From Chryseobacterium aahli (GTDB lineage Bacteria > Bacteroidota > Bacteroidia > Flavobacteriales > Weeksellaceae): a stretch of DNA of 64,000 bases. The translations under genes and the position numbers were made by a program. The notes under the pieces are model-generated. The model saw nothing but the letters and a program-made list of their open reading frames with translations. It was not told the origin of the DNA and did not search any database. Below are positions 51,344 through 59,545 of the stretch, one piece after another (the stretch's first letter is position 1; each line of letters starts with the position of its first letter). Location: NCBI RefSeq assembly GCF_022699665.1, contig NZ_JALDNB010000002.1:801597-865596 (forward strand). Reading direction: 5' to 3'.

Positions 51344-53011
51344 CTATCCAAATTTCTTTTTCCTTAACCAGAAAAATAATCCTCCTAAAAGCCCAATAAT
51401 TGCTAAAGGAAGAAGCAAATTAAACCACTGCCAATTAGCTTTTTCTTCGCTGATTCTGTGACGATCCAAAAGGCGTTCTTCAATATTTCTATTTCTCAGT
51501 TCCATCAGGTTGCTGTCGTCGAGAAGGTAATCTAAGGCATTTCTCAAGAACTGTTCGTTACCAAATTGTTCGTCGGTCAAACGGTCAACACCAAGAGGTA
51601 AAGCTTCGCCTTTATGGGTTTTATTTCTTCCCACATCACCATCTGCAATGACAATCATTTTATTTTCTGGACTTGTTGCTTTAAAGCCGGGATACGACTG
51701 TCTTTCGATTCTTGATGCATAAGCAGACGAGAATTTCCCTTCTAAAGCAACGGCAAAAATCTTTGGCGTGCTTGGTTTCTCCATTTGTCCGAGGCTGTCG
51801 ACGCTGGCAATTTCGCTCAGTTCAACATAATTAGGAACCTGTTTTAATAAAGTTCTCTCACTTGATTCAAAAAGAACATTGGTTTTAAATTTCTTTCCAC
51901 CCAAGGTATCGATAGAAGTCGGAAATTCAAACTTTACAGGATTAATATTTTTAGTAATCGGATTGTTGTTTTCAGCAATTCCCAAAGGAAAATATGGCCA
52001 AGGAAGACTCGTGTACTGAGGATTCCCTCCTACTTCACCGGTTACCAATTTCAGCAAAGCAAATTTCTTCACATCTTTTACCAAAGCCGGATTAATTCTC
52101 AAACCATAATTGAAGAAAAAATCGGTCATATTGATGTCAACCGGGAATGGCATTACTTTTTTTGATTTCGTCAGCGTGTCCATTTCAGCATTCACGGCAT
52201 CAATCATCCAAAGAGTTTTTCCGCCATTCATGATATATTGATCCAAGATTAGTTTCTCGCCATCTGTAAATGCTTTCCTTGGTTTTGCGATCACCAAAGC
52301 ACTCATTTGCTTTAATAAAGGTAAATCTGCAAAAGTAAGTTCCACATTGTTTTTTGGAATTACAGGACCTGCATCATAACTTTCTAATGCCAAATTCATA
52401 AAACCTTGAAATTCTTCGGGTCTTAGCTCATCTTGATTCACCAAAATCCCAACCTTTTTTCTTTGATTGGTGGAAACCGATTTGATATTTGAAACTAAAT
52501 TATATTCTAAATTTTCAATTGACTTTCTGATCTGTTCATCCGCATTGATGTTTGCCTGCTGAACCACCAACGGAATAGAAGCTCCGTTTTGACCTTGTTT
52601 TACTACAGCATAAGGAAACAGGTAAATCTGTGTAATCTTTCCATCTTTATTATCCGGAAGCACAGAAGGCTGCATTCCCATTGCCATCAAGGTATCTTGA
52701 GACATTTTTGTCTTGATAGGATCGATGAATTTAAAATCTATTTTCGGATTGATCTTTCTGAATTCCTCGAGCATAAATCTGGTCTCGCTCTGCAACTGTT
52801 TAAAGCTTGCAGGGAAATCTCCTTCAAGATAAACATCTACAGTCACCGGTTTTTTAATCGATTCTAAAATTTTCACCGTGCTTTCAGAAAGCGTATATCT
52901 TTTTTCTTTGGTTAAATCCAATCGAATTCCTGAAAACATCAGGATGATGCTTAAAGGTAAAATTACAAACAGTAAAATTCCGAACGGAGATTTTAAGGAT
53001 ATCTTCTTCAT
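51344..53011 (-). CDS. gldG: Gliding-associated ABC transporter substrate-binding protein GldG
   Basis: 555 residues. N-terminal membrane anchor (about 9-28), a large extracytoplasmic domain with LTKEKRYTLSESTVKILESIKKPV, TVDVYLEGDFPASF and DEQIRKSIENLEYNLV, and a C-terminal membrane helix (LLLPLAIIGLLGGLFFWLRKKKFG). This matches GldG, a partner of GldF and GldA in flavobacterial gliding. gldA is not in the window. Confidence 0.93.
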   Translation of the reverse strand: MKKISLKSPFGILLFVILPLSIILMFSGIRLDLTKEKRYTLSESTVKILESIKKPVTVDVYLEGDFPASFKQLQSETRFMLEEFRKINPKIDFKFIDPIKTKMSQDTLMAMGMQPSVLPDNKDGKITQIYLFPYAVVKQGQNGASIPLVVQQANINADEQIRKSIENLEYNLVSNIKSVSTNQRKKVGILVNQDELRPEEFQGFMNLALESYDAGPVIPKNNVELTFADLPLLKQMSALVIAKPRKAFTDGEKLILDQYIMNGGKTLWMIDAVNAEMDTLTKSKKVMPFPVDINMTDFFFNYGLRINPALVKDVKKFALLKLVTGEVGGNPQYTSLPWPYFPLGIAENNNPITKNINPVKFEFPTSIDTLGGKKFKTNVLFESSERTLLKQVPNYVELSEIASVDSLGQMEKPSTPKIFAVALEGKFSSAYASRIERQSYPGFKATSPENKMIVIADGDVGRNKTHKGEALPLGVDRLTDEQFGNEQFLRNALDYLLDDSNLMELRNRNIEERLLDRHRISEEKANWQWFNLLLPLAIIGLLGGLFFWLRKKKFG

Positions 53012-53015
53012 GTTT

Positions 53016-53744
53016 TTACTTCTTTTTAGTGATAAAATGATTGGACAATGCTAATGTAAGGCCGATAACAAATACAAAATAAGCGACGTCTTTAAAATCA
53101 ATCAGACCTCTTGTGAAGCCTAAGAAATGCTGATAAAAACCAATATTCTGAAGAATGAAATCTGCTCCGCCCAGCAATTTATAACTTGCCAGCTGCTCAA
53201 TCCCAAAATACATAATGAAACACATGAAAACACCAAGCAAATACGCCATTATTTGATTTTGTGAAAGCGAAGAAGCTAAAATTCCTACTCCGGCAAATGT
53301 TGCAATCAGAATAATCAATCCAAAATAACTTCCGAACGTCATTCCTAAATCAATATTTCCTTCCGGAACGCCTAAAACGTAAACAGTGTATAGATAAATC
53401 AGTGAAGGAATCAGACATAAAATTCCAACTACCCAAACTGATAAAAATTTCCCGAAAACCAATTCTGAAACTTTCAGAGGTTGAGAAAACAGCCAGTTCA
53501 AAGTTCCGGTTTGCTGTTCTTCGGCAAAAGTTTTCATCGACAAAGCCGGAATGATGAACATCAAAAGCCACGGCACCAAAACGAAATAGCTCTGTAAAGA
53601 AGCCAAACCGATGTCAAAAATATTAGACTCGTTCTCGAAAAAAAACAGAAACAATGTCATTATCAGACTAAAAGCTGCAATGATCACCCATGCACTCCAG
53701 TTCCCGAAATAACTCCAAAGTTCTTTTTTAAAAATTGCTATCAT
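53016..53744 (-). CDS. gldF: Gliding-associated ABC transporter permease GldF
   Basis: 242 residues with six transmembrane helices (ABC-2 type): FKKELWSYFGNWSAWVI, PALSMKTFAEEQQTGTLNWLFSQPL, and LSQNQIMAYLLGVFMCFIMYFG. It forms the membrane part of the GldAFG transporter. It precedes gldG by 4 nt in one operon. Confidence 0.93.
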   Translation of the reverse strand: MIAIFKKELWSYFGNWSAWVIIAAFSLIMTLFLFFFENESNIFDIGLASLQSYFVLVPWLLMFIIPALSMKTFAEEQQTGTLNWLFSQPLKVSELVFGKFLSVWVVGILCLIPSLIYLYTVYVLGVPEGNIDLGMTFGSYFGLIILIATFAGVGILASSLSQNQIMAYLLGVFMCFIMYFGIEQLASYKLLGGADFILQNIGFYQHFLGFTRGLIDFKDVAYFVFVIGLTLALSNHFITKKK

Positions 53745-53817
53745 ATTCTTAGTTAGAAGTTTAACTTACTTTTTTAAGCAAAAAGTAGTAAGATTATATT
53801 TTGAATTAATTAATTTT

Positions 53818-53902
53818 AACGCAAAGTCCGCTAAGTTTTTTTAACTTTTATGCTGTTTTTAATTTCGCAAAGGCGTTCCACTCAGCAAAGAACTCAAAGT
53901 TT
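53818..53902 (+). repeat. Dispersed element ACGCAAAG...AAGGCGTT, copy 2
   Basis: AACGCAAAGTCCGCTAAG at the left, AAAGGCGTTCCACTCAGCAAAG at the right, ending AACTCAAAGTTTT. Lies between gldF and the HemJ-like gene. Confidence 0.55.
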
Positions 53903-53941
53903 TCACTTCACAAAACTTGTATTCTAATTTTACTTTATACC

Positions 53942-53969
53942 TTTCTCTTTTTACTTTTTACTTTTCTTA
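53942..53969 (-). repeat. Heptad array (TTTTACT) over the stop of the HemJ-like gene
   Basis: Four 7-nt units, 53942-53969, include the stop codon (53951-53953) and encode the basic tail NKSKKSKK. Confidence 0.5.
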
Positions 53970-54505
53970 CTCTTATTGACCAATTTCACCGTCATCATGA
54001 TCAAAAATACCAGAACGAAAAATCCGGTAATTAATTGCCACCAATATTCGATTACCGAAGATTTTAAAATGACTGTAAACACAACGAGGAATAAAATAAA
54101 AGTAGCAATTTCGTTTGCCTGCCTCAGTTTTATATTGGCTGTTTCTAAAGTATTTCCGTTAAGTTTTTTTAATTGGTTCACTTTTTTCCAGCACCAATAA
54201 TGATAGATGGCTAAACCGATGAGGAAGGTTAGTTTTAAATGAAACCATGGTGTCTTCATCAATCCTGTATTTAGAAAAATCAAAAACAATCCACAAACAG
54301 CCATGATAATGCCAGCAGGAACGGTGATGATATTCCATAATCTGCGAGCCATAAAGATATATTGTTCTCTGAGGATTCTCTTTTTATCTTCCTCAAAAGC
54401 ATCCGTATCTTTATAGTACACAAAAATTCTCACGAGATAAAAAATTCCCGCAAAATAACTTACCATAAAAATAATATGCAACGCCTTGATGATGGTATAC
54501 AGCAT
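53951..54505 (-). CDS. hemJ: HemJ-like protoporphyrinogen IX oxidase family membrane protein
   Basis: 184 residues with about four transmembrane helices. The conserved His10 in KALHIIFMVSYFAGIFYLVRIFVY and Lys91 in FHLKLTFLIGLAIYHYW match the heme-ligand region and catalytic segment of HemJ (UPF0093/CopD-like). HemJ oxidises protoporphyrinogen IX in heme synthesis. The basic C-terminal tail is repeat-encoded. -7 box TATCTTTG lies at 54529-54522. CopD-like naming is the alternative. Confidence 0.75.
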   Translation of the reverse strand: MLYTIIKALHIIFMVSYFAGIFYLVRIFVYYKDTDAFEEDKKRILREQYIFMARRLWNIITVPAGIIMAVCGLFLIFLNTGLMKTPWFHLKLTFLIGLAIYHYWCWKKVNQLKKLNGNTLETANIKLRQANEIATFILFLVVFTVILKSSVIEYWWQLITGFFVLVFLIMMTVKLVNKSKKSKK

Positions 54506-54521
54506 CGTAAAAATTTGTGTG

Positions 54522-54529
54522 CAAAGATA
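54522..54529 (-). promoter_or_regulatory. -7 box of the HemJ-like gene
   Basis: TATCTTTG on the minus strand, 16 nt before the ATG. Confidence 0.5.
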
Positions 54530-54632
54530 ATGATTTTGTGAATGAATCTTTTAATTAAAAGCCTTCTGAAAATGCGAAATTTGAATTTATTTTAAACATT
54601 ACTTGAAAAATGTAAAGAAAAACCAGAAACAT

Positions 54633-55063
54633 TTAATGTTGAAAAGAAATACTGTCAATTTTTTTTCCGTCAGCATATTTTTTAATGTAGCGGAGTTTAC
54701 CGTTTTCATCATAATATTTCCAGTCGCCAAAGTAATACCAATGTCTTTGTGCATCGGAAATATCTAATTTTGACTGACCTCTTTCCATTATTTTTCCGTT
54801 AGAGTGATAAAGTTTCGTTTTTGTCACATCTTTTCTGATTTTATCTTTCTGATAAAGATTATCTTCAAAAGTGGTTTTCCAGACTCCAATCTTTTCACCC
54901 ATTTTATACTTTCCAACAGCTGTCAATGTGCCTTGGTCAGCAGAATATTCTTCTTTCCACTTTCCGTTGCGCTTTTGCCATTTATTTTCAACTTTTACAT
55001 ATTGATTTATTTCCTTTGTTTTACAAAAAGTGCAAGACTGAGAAGTAAAAAATTTTTAATCAT
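54633..55063 (-). pseudogene. YwqK/MORN-like lipoprotein, frameshifted in a T5 run near its start
   Basis: From ATG 55063 the frame gives a signal peptide (MIKNFLLLSLALF) and then shifts. The other frame continues CKTKEINQYVKVENKWQ, NGKWKEEYSADQGTLTAVGKYKMGEKIGVWK and ends SISFQH at 54633. One extra T in the T5 run (plus-strand A5, 55025-55029) would join them as LALF-C, a plausible lipoprotein cleavage site. The body has MORN/YwqK-like repeats (KYKMGEKIGVWK, DWKYYDENGKLRYIKKY). As it stands, only an internal start could yield protein. Confidence 0.7.
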
Positions 55064-55065
55064 AA

Positions 55066-55105
55066 AAAAAACAGAATTTCCGTAAATATAGAAATTCTGT
55101 TTTTA
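55066..55105 (-). terminator. Terminator of kbl
   Basis: 10-bp stem ACAGAATTTC/GAAATTCTGT with a 10-nt loop, extended by A and T tracts to 15 bp. It lies between kbl and the YwqK-like gene. Confidence 0.75.
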
Positions 55106-55121
55106 TTCTACAATTGTAGAA
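55106..55121. promoter_or_regulatory. 16-bp perfect palindrome TTCTACAATTGTAGAA
   Basis: Perfect inverted repeat between the kbl stop and its terminator, containing TACA-N2-TGTA, the core of BlaI/CopY-type operators. No such regulator gene is in the window. Confidence 0.4.
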
Positions 55122-55145
55122 CGATTTATTTTATTAAATAACTTC

Positions 55146-56342
55146 TTAAGAAATTACTCCCAATTCTTTTCCCACTTTTTCAAAAGCTACAATTGCCTTA
55201 TCCAAATGTTCTCTTGTATGAGCTGCAGAAAGCTGCACTCTGATTCTTGCTTTTTCTTTCGGTACAACCGGATAGAAGAAACCGATCACATAAATTCCTT
55301 CATCCATCAACTTTTCAGCCATTTTCTGAGCCAATTTTGCATCGTACAGCATTACCGGAACAATCGCGGCATCACCATCCGGAATATCAAAACCTCTTGC
55401 TTTCATTTCCGTTCTGAAATATTCAGCATTTTCCATCACCTGATCTCTCAACGAAGTGTCATCTGAAATCATATCCAAAACTTTCAAAGCCGCACCCACA
55501 ATTCCGGGAGCCAATGAATTTGAGAATAAATACGGACGAGAACGTTGTCTCAGCATATCGATGATTTCTTTTTTACCTGAAGTAAATCCGCCTAAAGCAC
55601 CTCCCAAAGCCTTTCCAAGCGTAGAAGTAATAATATCTACTCTACCCATCACTTCGTTGGCTTCGTGAGTTCCACGACCTGTTTTACCAATGAAACCCGT
55701 TGCGTGAGAATCATCAACCATCACCAACGCATTGTATTTGTCGGCTAAATCGCAAACTCCTTTTAAGTCTGCAACAATTCCATCCATTGAGAAAACACCG
55801 TCGGTAACGATGATTTTGAATCTGTGATTTTTCTCTGAAGTGGCAATCAACTGCGCTTCAAGATCTGCCATATTATTATTTTTATAACGATATCTTGCCG
55901 CTTTACAGAGACGGACTCCATCGATAATCGAAGCGTGATTCAATTCATCTGAAATAATTGCGTCTTCATCAGTGAATAAAGGTTCGAAAACTCCGCCATT
56001 TGCATCAAAACAAGCTGCGTATAGAATCGTGTCTTCAAGACCTAAAAACTGAGCAATTTTCTCTTCCAATTGCTTGTGAATATCCTGAGTTCCGCAGATA
56101 AAACGTACCGAAGACATCCCGTAACCATGAGATTCTATCATGTCCTGAGAAGCTTTCATCACTTCCGGATGGTTTGAAAGTCCAAGATAATTGTTGGCAC
56201 AGAAATTTAACAATTTCTTTCCGTTGGCTTCGATTTCAGCACTTTGCTGTGACGTGATGATTCTTTCTGTTTTAAAAAGACCGTCGTTTTCAATATTTTT
56301 AAGTTCGTTCTGTAGATTTTCAAGATACTTTTCAGAGATCAT
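55146..56342 (-). CDS. kbl: Glycine C-acetyltransferase (2-amino-3-ketobutyrate CoA ligase)
   Basis: 398 residues of the alpha-oxoamine synthase family. [49 protein letters not shown] Lys in [15 protein letters not shown] (about residue 244), and [14 protein letters not shown]. It cleaves 2-amino-3-oxobutyrate to glycine and acetyl-CoA in threonine degradation; the threonine dehydrogenase gene is not nearby. Confidence 0.95.
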   Translation of the reverse strand: MISEKYLENLQNELKNIENDGLFKTERIITSQQSAEIEANGKKLLNFCANNYLGLSNHPEVMKASQDMIESHGYGMSSVRFICGTQDIHKQLEEKIAQFLGLEDTILYAACFDANGGVFEPLFTDEDAIISDELNHASIIDGVRLCKAARYRYKNNNMADLEAQLIATSEKNHRFKIIVTDGVFSMDGIVADLKGVCDLADKYNALVMVDDSHATGFIGKTGRGTHEANEVMGRVDIITSTLGKALGGALGGFTSGKKEIIDMLRQRSRPYLFSNSLAPGIVGAALKVLDMISDDTSLRDQVMENAEYFRTEMKARGFDIPDGDAAIVPVMLYDAKLAQKMAEKLMDEGIYVIGFFYPVVPKEKARIRVQLSAAHTREHLDKAIVAFEKVGKELGVIS

Positions 56343-56475
56343 TATAATAATTATTTAGGTTCGCTAATTTAATAAAAAGGCTTTAAACTATTTACTTTTA
56401 TCCTTTATTATTATAAATTTTGATTTAAATACGAGATTTCCATCAAATAGTCTACTAATTCAATAGGATAATAAT

Positions 56476-56483
56476 TATATTTG
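56476..56483 (+). promoter_or_regulatory. -7 box of the cupin gene
   Basis: TATATTTG, 19 nt before the ATG at 56503. Confidence 0.5.
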
Positions 56484-56502
56484 AACTTTGAAAATCGATT
56501 AT

Positions 56503-57393
56503 ATGAAATTATCTCAGATTATACGAGCAAAAAATATAGACGCTGATGACTTTTTAAAACAATATATGAAAGCGGGGAAACCTATTATTTTAAAGGATTT
56601 TATAGAACCAGACAGTCCCGCATTTCAAAAATGGAATTACGAATATTTCAAAGAGATTGCAGGAGAAACAAAAGTCAATGTATACGGCAGCGAAATAGAA
56701 TCTATTGATCGGGTTGCCAGTAAACCTGTTGGCGAAACTACATTTGCGGAGTATTTAGACTTAATTACAACTAAAATAACCGAGCATCGTTTATTTTTAT
56801 TTAATCTTTTAAGTTTAAAACCTGAACTTAAGAATGATATTCATTATAAAGATATTACCAAAGGAAAGGTTTTGAAATGGCTGCCTTTTATGTTTTTTGG
56901 CGGACAAGGTTCTATTACAAGAAATCATATTGACATTGATATGTCGCATGTTTTTTTATCTCAATTTCAAGGCGTCAAAAGAGTGTGGCTGTTTCCGTGG
57001 GAGCAATCTGATTTAATGTACAAATTGCCATACAATTTTCATAGTTTAGTTAACCTTCAGGAGCCAGATTATGAAAAATACCCTGCACTCAATCATTTAA
57101 GAGGTTACGAAGCGGTCATTCATCCCGGTGAGACTTTATATATCCCTTCAGGTTGGTGGCATTACATTCAATATGAAACGGAAGGCTATTCTGTTTCTGT
57201 GAGAGCTCTTCCATCAAGTGCGCTTGAAAAATGGAGAGGTTTTAAAAATTTGGTCATCATCAGACATTTTGATAATCTGATGCGAAGAATTTTTAAAGAT
57301 AAATGGTTTAATTATAAAGTGAGAGTTGCCAATAAGCGCGCTGAAAGAGCCATTGGAAATTTCGACAATTTTGATTTTTCAGTTGAACTGTAA
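56503..57393 (+). CDS. Cupin-like/JmjC-type (cupin_8) oxygenase family protein
   Basis: 296 residues from the ATG at 56503 (a TTG at 56488 coincides with the expected transcript start). Double-stranded beta-helix with the metal-binding HxD in RNHIDIDMSHVF and the distal His in HPGETLYIPSGWWHYIQYE. KRVWLFPWEQSDLMY is typical of FIH/JmjC-like Fe(II)/2-oxoglutarate dioxygenases. The target (protein side chain or small molecule) is unknown. Confidence 0.85.
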   Translation: MKLSQIIRAKNIDADDFLKQYMKAGKPIILKDFIEPDSPAFQKWNYEYFKEIAGETKVNVYGSEIESIDRVASKPVGETTFAEYLDLITTKITEHRLFLFNLLSLKPELKNDIHYKDITKGKVLKWLPFMFFGGQGSITRNHIDIDMSHVFLSQFQGVKRVWLFPWEQSDLMYKLPYNFHSLVNLQEPDYEKYPALNHLRGYEAVIHPGETLYIPSGWWHYIQYETEGYSVSVRALPSSALEKWRGFKNLVIIRHFDNLMRRIFKDKWFNYKVRVANKRAERAIGNFDNFDFSVEL

Positions 57394-57408
57394 AATCTTT
57401 TACAAAAA

Positions 57409-57431
57409 AAACTTTCCTTTTCAGAAAGTTT
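57409..57431 (+). terminator. Weak hairpin terminator after the cupin gene
   Basis: 8-bp stem AAACTTTC/GAAAGTTT with a 7-nt loop; no long T tract. Confidence 0.45.
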
Positions 57432-57481
57432 CTAAGCAGATTTATGAATTTTAGACTTTAAAATTATAATAATCGATGCAG

Positions 57482-59401
57482 TTACTCCTTTATAAATTTT
57501 AGATTCAACTGTTGAATGGTTATAAAGTAAACACCTTTTTCTAATGCAGAAATATCAATTTTCTTTTCTGTATTTCCTTTTTTCACCAATCTGCCATCAG
57601 CCGTAACAATATTGTAATCGGTTTGCTTTTTTAAACCTGAAATAAACAATTCGTCTTTTGCAGGATTTGGATAAATAGCCAACTGAGCTAATGTAGCCTC
57701 TGAAGTACTCAAAGTATTATCTTGTGCAACAGTAGAATTTTTTTCCAGAATCTGATACTCATAATTAAATTGTACGCTTGCGACCGGAAATGAAACCGTT
57801 TCTGTAAAATATTGATTGTTTGAAGTATTATTTAAAGCAAAATAAGCAACCTGCCCACCCGTTCCATTTACTTTTATAGGCAATGGTATGTCAAAAAAGC
57901 TTACTGACGCATGACTTTGAGTTTGTCCTGCTTTGAAAGTTACTTGATTTCCAGTCTGTTTCCATCTGATATCATAAGTCGGGTAACCCTGACCATAAAT
58001 CCAGTCATTGAAAAAACCTGTAAAATCTTTCCCTGTAGACTGCAGCAACGAAGCATTTAAGTCTGATGTTTTCACATAATTATAAGCTAAATTTGGTCTT
58101 GCATGATAATCTTTTAAAGCTTGATAAAATACGGTTTCACCAAGAATCCATTTGATCATTCTTACGACATATCCACCTTTTGAGTAAGTCAATCTCCCAT
58201 TAAAGATAGTACCCACACTTCCTAAGTTAGCGTCTGCAACATACACACTTCCACCGGTAGCACTGGTAATATAGTTTTTCTGATCAAGCAGATAACTTAA
58301 AAACTGAGCATTTGTCAACAATAGTTTTTCATTAGCAACGTGCTCACCAAATGTTGCAAAACCTTCATTTAACCAGATATCATTCCATGCACCACACGTT
58401 ACTTTGTCACCAAACCATTGATGAGCAAGCTCATGTGCAATTAACTGTGTACTCCATCCACCCATTGATGACATGGTCTGGTGCTCCATTCCACCACCAG
58501 CGGTGAATTCCATGTGACCGTATTTTTCATTTCTGAAAGGATAAGGTCCAAAATACGTCTCAAAAGTATTCATCACAGTCTTTGTCCATTCAATATTTGC
58601 CATACTGCCTGCATTAGTAGACGTTCCAGGATAGATATAATTTACAAAAGGAAATGGCGGATTCCCCATCGTATCATTCAATTTAACGAAATTGGTAATG
58701 GAAAGTGCAACTAAATAAGCTGCTGTAGGATATTGTGTTCTCCAAAACGTTAATTTTTGTCCGCTTCCCAGAATTGTTTCGCTCATTAATTTTCCGTTTG
58801 ATGCTACACTGTATTGGGAAGGAGTTGTTATCTTAATATCAAATCTTTCAATTTTATCATTTAAACTTTGTTTTGTCGGAAACCAATCTTGTGCACCGTA
58901 AGGTTCATTCAAAGTAGAGAGAACAGGATTTCCGGTTCCGCCTTGAGTATTGATGAAGAATGCATTATTATTCGTAGGAGGAGTTCCGCTGTATTGTATC
59001 GTCAATGAATCTAAAACATTGGCAGGAAGTGATGATGTAAAATCAATTTTCACTTCTTTGGTTGCCAACTGCTGAAAAGCTAAGGGCTGGCCATGAAAAG
59101 TAACTTGAGAAACCGTCAGTTGGTTCGTTAAATCAAAATAAATACTACTCATTGTTTGAGTTGGCTTGAAATGAGAAGTCACAGAACCTGAAATCTGTGC
59201 AACAGACGGATTCAATGAAACATCCATTCTCTGATACTGCAAATCGTAGTTTAATGTATTCGGATTGGTATTTCCAGTATTCATTTTTGCGGTAAAAGAC
59301 TTCATTTCTTTTGCCATCAAGCCTTTCATTTCAATATTTTCCTGAGCTAAAACGGTTTGACATACTAAAACACCTAAAATTAGAAGATAAAACTTTTTCA
59401 T
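57482..59401 (-). CDS. M1-family metallopeptidase with T9SS sorting domain
   Basis: 639 residues. Signal peptide 1-20 (VLAQ). N-terminal beta domain from about 50, zinc site HELAH (323-327) with the third ligand Glu346 in WLNEGFATF. The exopeptidase motif, usually GAMEN, reads GGGMEH (302-307). The last 75 or so residues are a type A sorting domain (LAIYPNPAKDELFISG, GRLVKKG, EKGVYFITIQQ). It is an extracellular or surface aminopeptidase-like enzyme. Its promoter was not identified. Confidence 0.92.
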   Translation of the reverse strand: MKKFYLLILGVLVCQTVLAQENIEMKGLMAKEMKSFTAKMNTGNTNPNTLNYDLQYQRMDVSLNPSVAQISGSVTSHFKPTQTMSSIYFDLTNQLTVSQVTFHGQPLAFQQLATKEVKIDFTSSLPANVLDSLTIQYSGTPPTNNNAFFINTQGGTGNPVLSTLNEPYGAQDWFPTKQSLNDKIERFDIKITTPSQYSVASNGKLMSETILGSGQKLTFWRTQYPTAAYLVALSITNFVKLNDTMGNPPFPFVNYIYPGTSTNAGSMANIEWTKTVMNTFETYFGPYPFRNEKYGHMEFTAGGGMEHQTMSSMGGWSTQLIAHELAHQWFGDKVTCGAWNDIWLNEGFATFGEHVANEKLLLTNAQFLSYLLDQKNYITSATGGSVYVADANLGSVGTIFNGRLTYSKGGYVVRMIKWILGETVFYQALKDYHARPNLAYNYVKTSDLNASLLQSTGKDFTGFFNDWIYGQGYPTYDIRWKQTGNQVTFKAGQTQSHASVSFFDIPLPIKVNGTGGQVAYFALNNTSNNQYFTETVSFPVASVQFNYEYQILEKNSTVAQDNTLSTSEATLAQLAIYPNPAKDELFISGLKKQTDYNIVTADGRLVKKGNTEKKIDISALEKGVYFITIQQLNLKFIKE

Positions 59402-59487
59402 ATTATTATAATATACGATTGTCTACATGAAATGGTTTTGATTGAAATATAAATCAAAACCATTATCAACAAATTAGAGGTTAAAGA

Positions 59488-59523
59488 TAAAAAAAAACCT
59501 TTCAATCTGAGATTAAAAGGTTT
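59488..59523 (-). terminator. Terminator of dacB
   Basis: AAACCTTT/AAAGGTTT with an inner AATC/GATT pairing and a triloop. On the minus strand the stem is followed by about nine T. Confidence 0.75.
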
Positions 59524-59545
59524 GTATATCAATTGAATTACTTTT

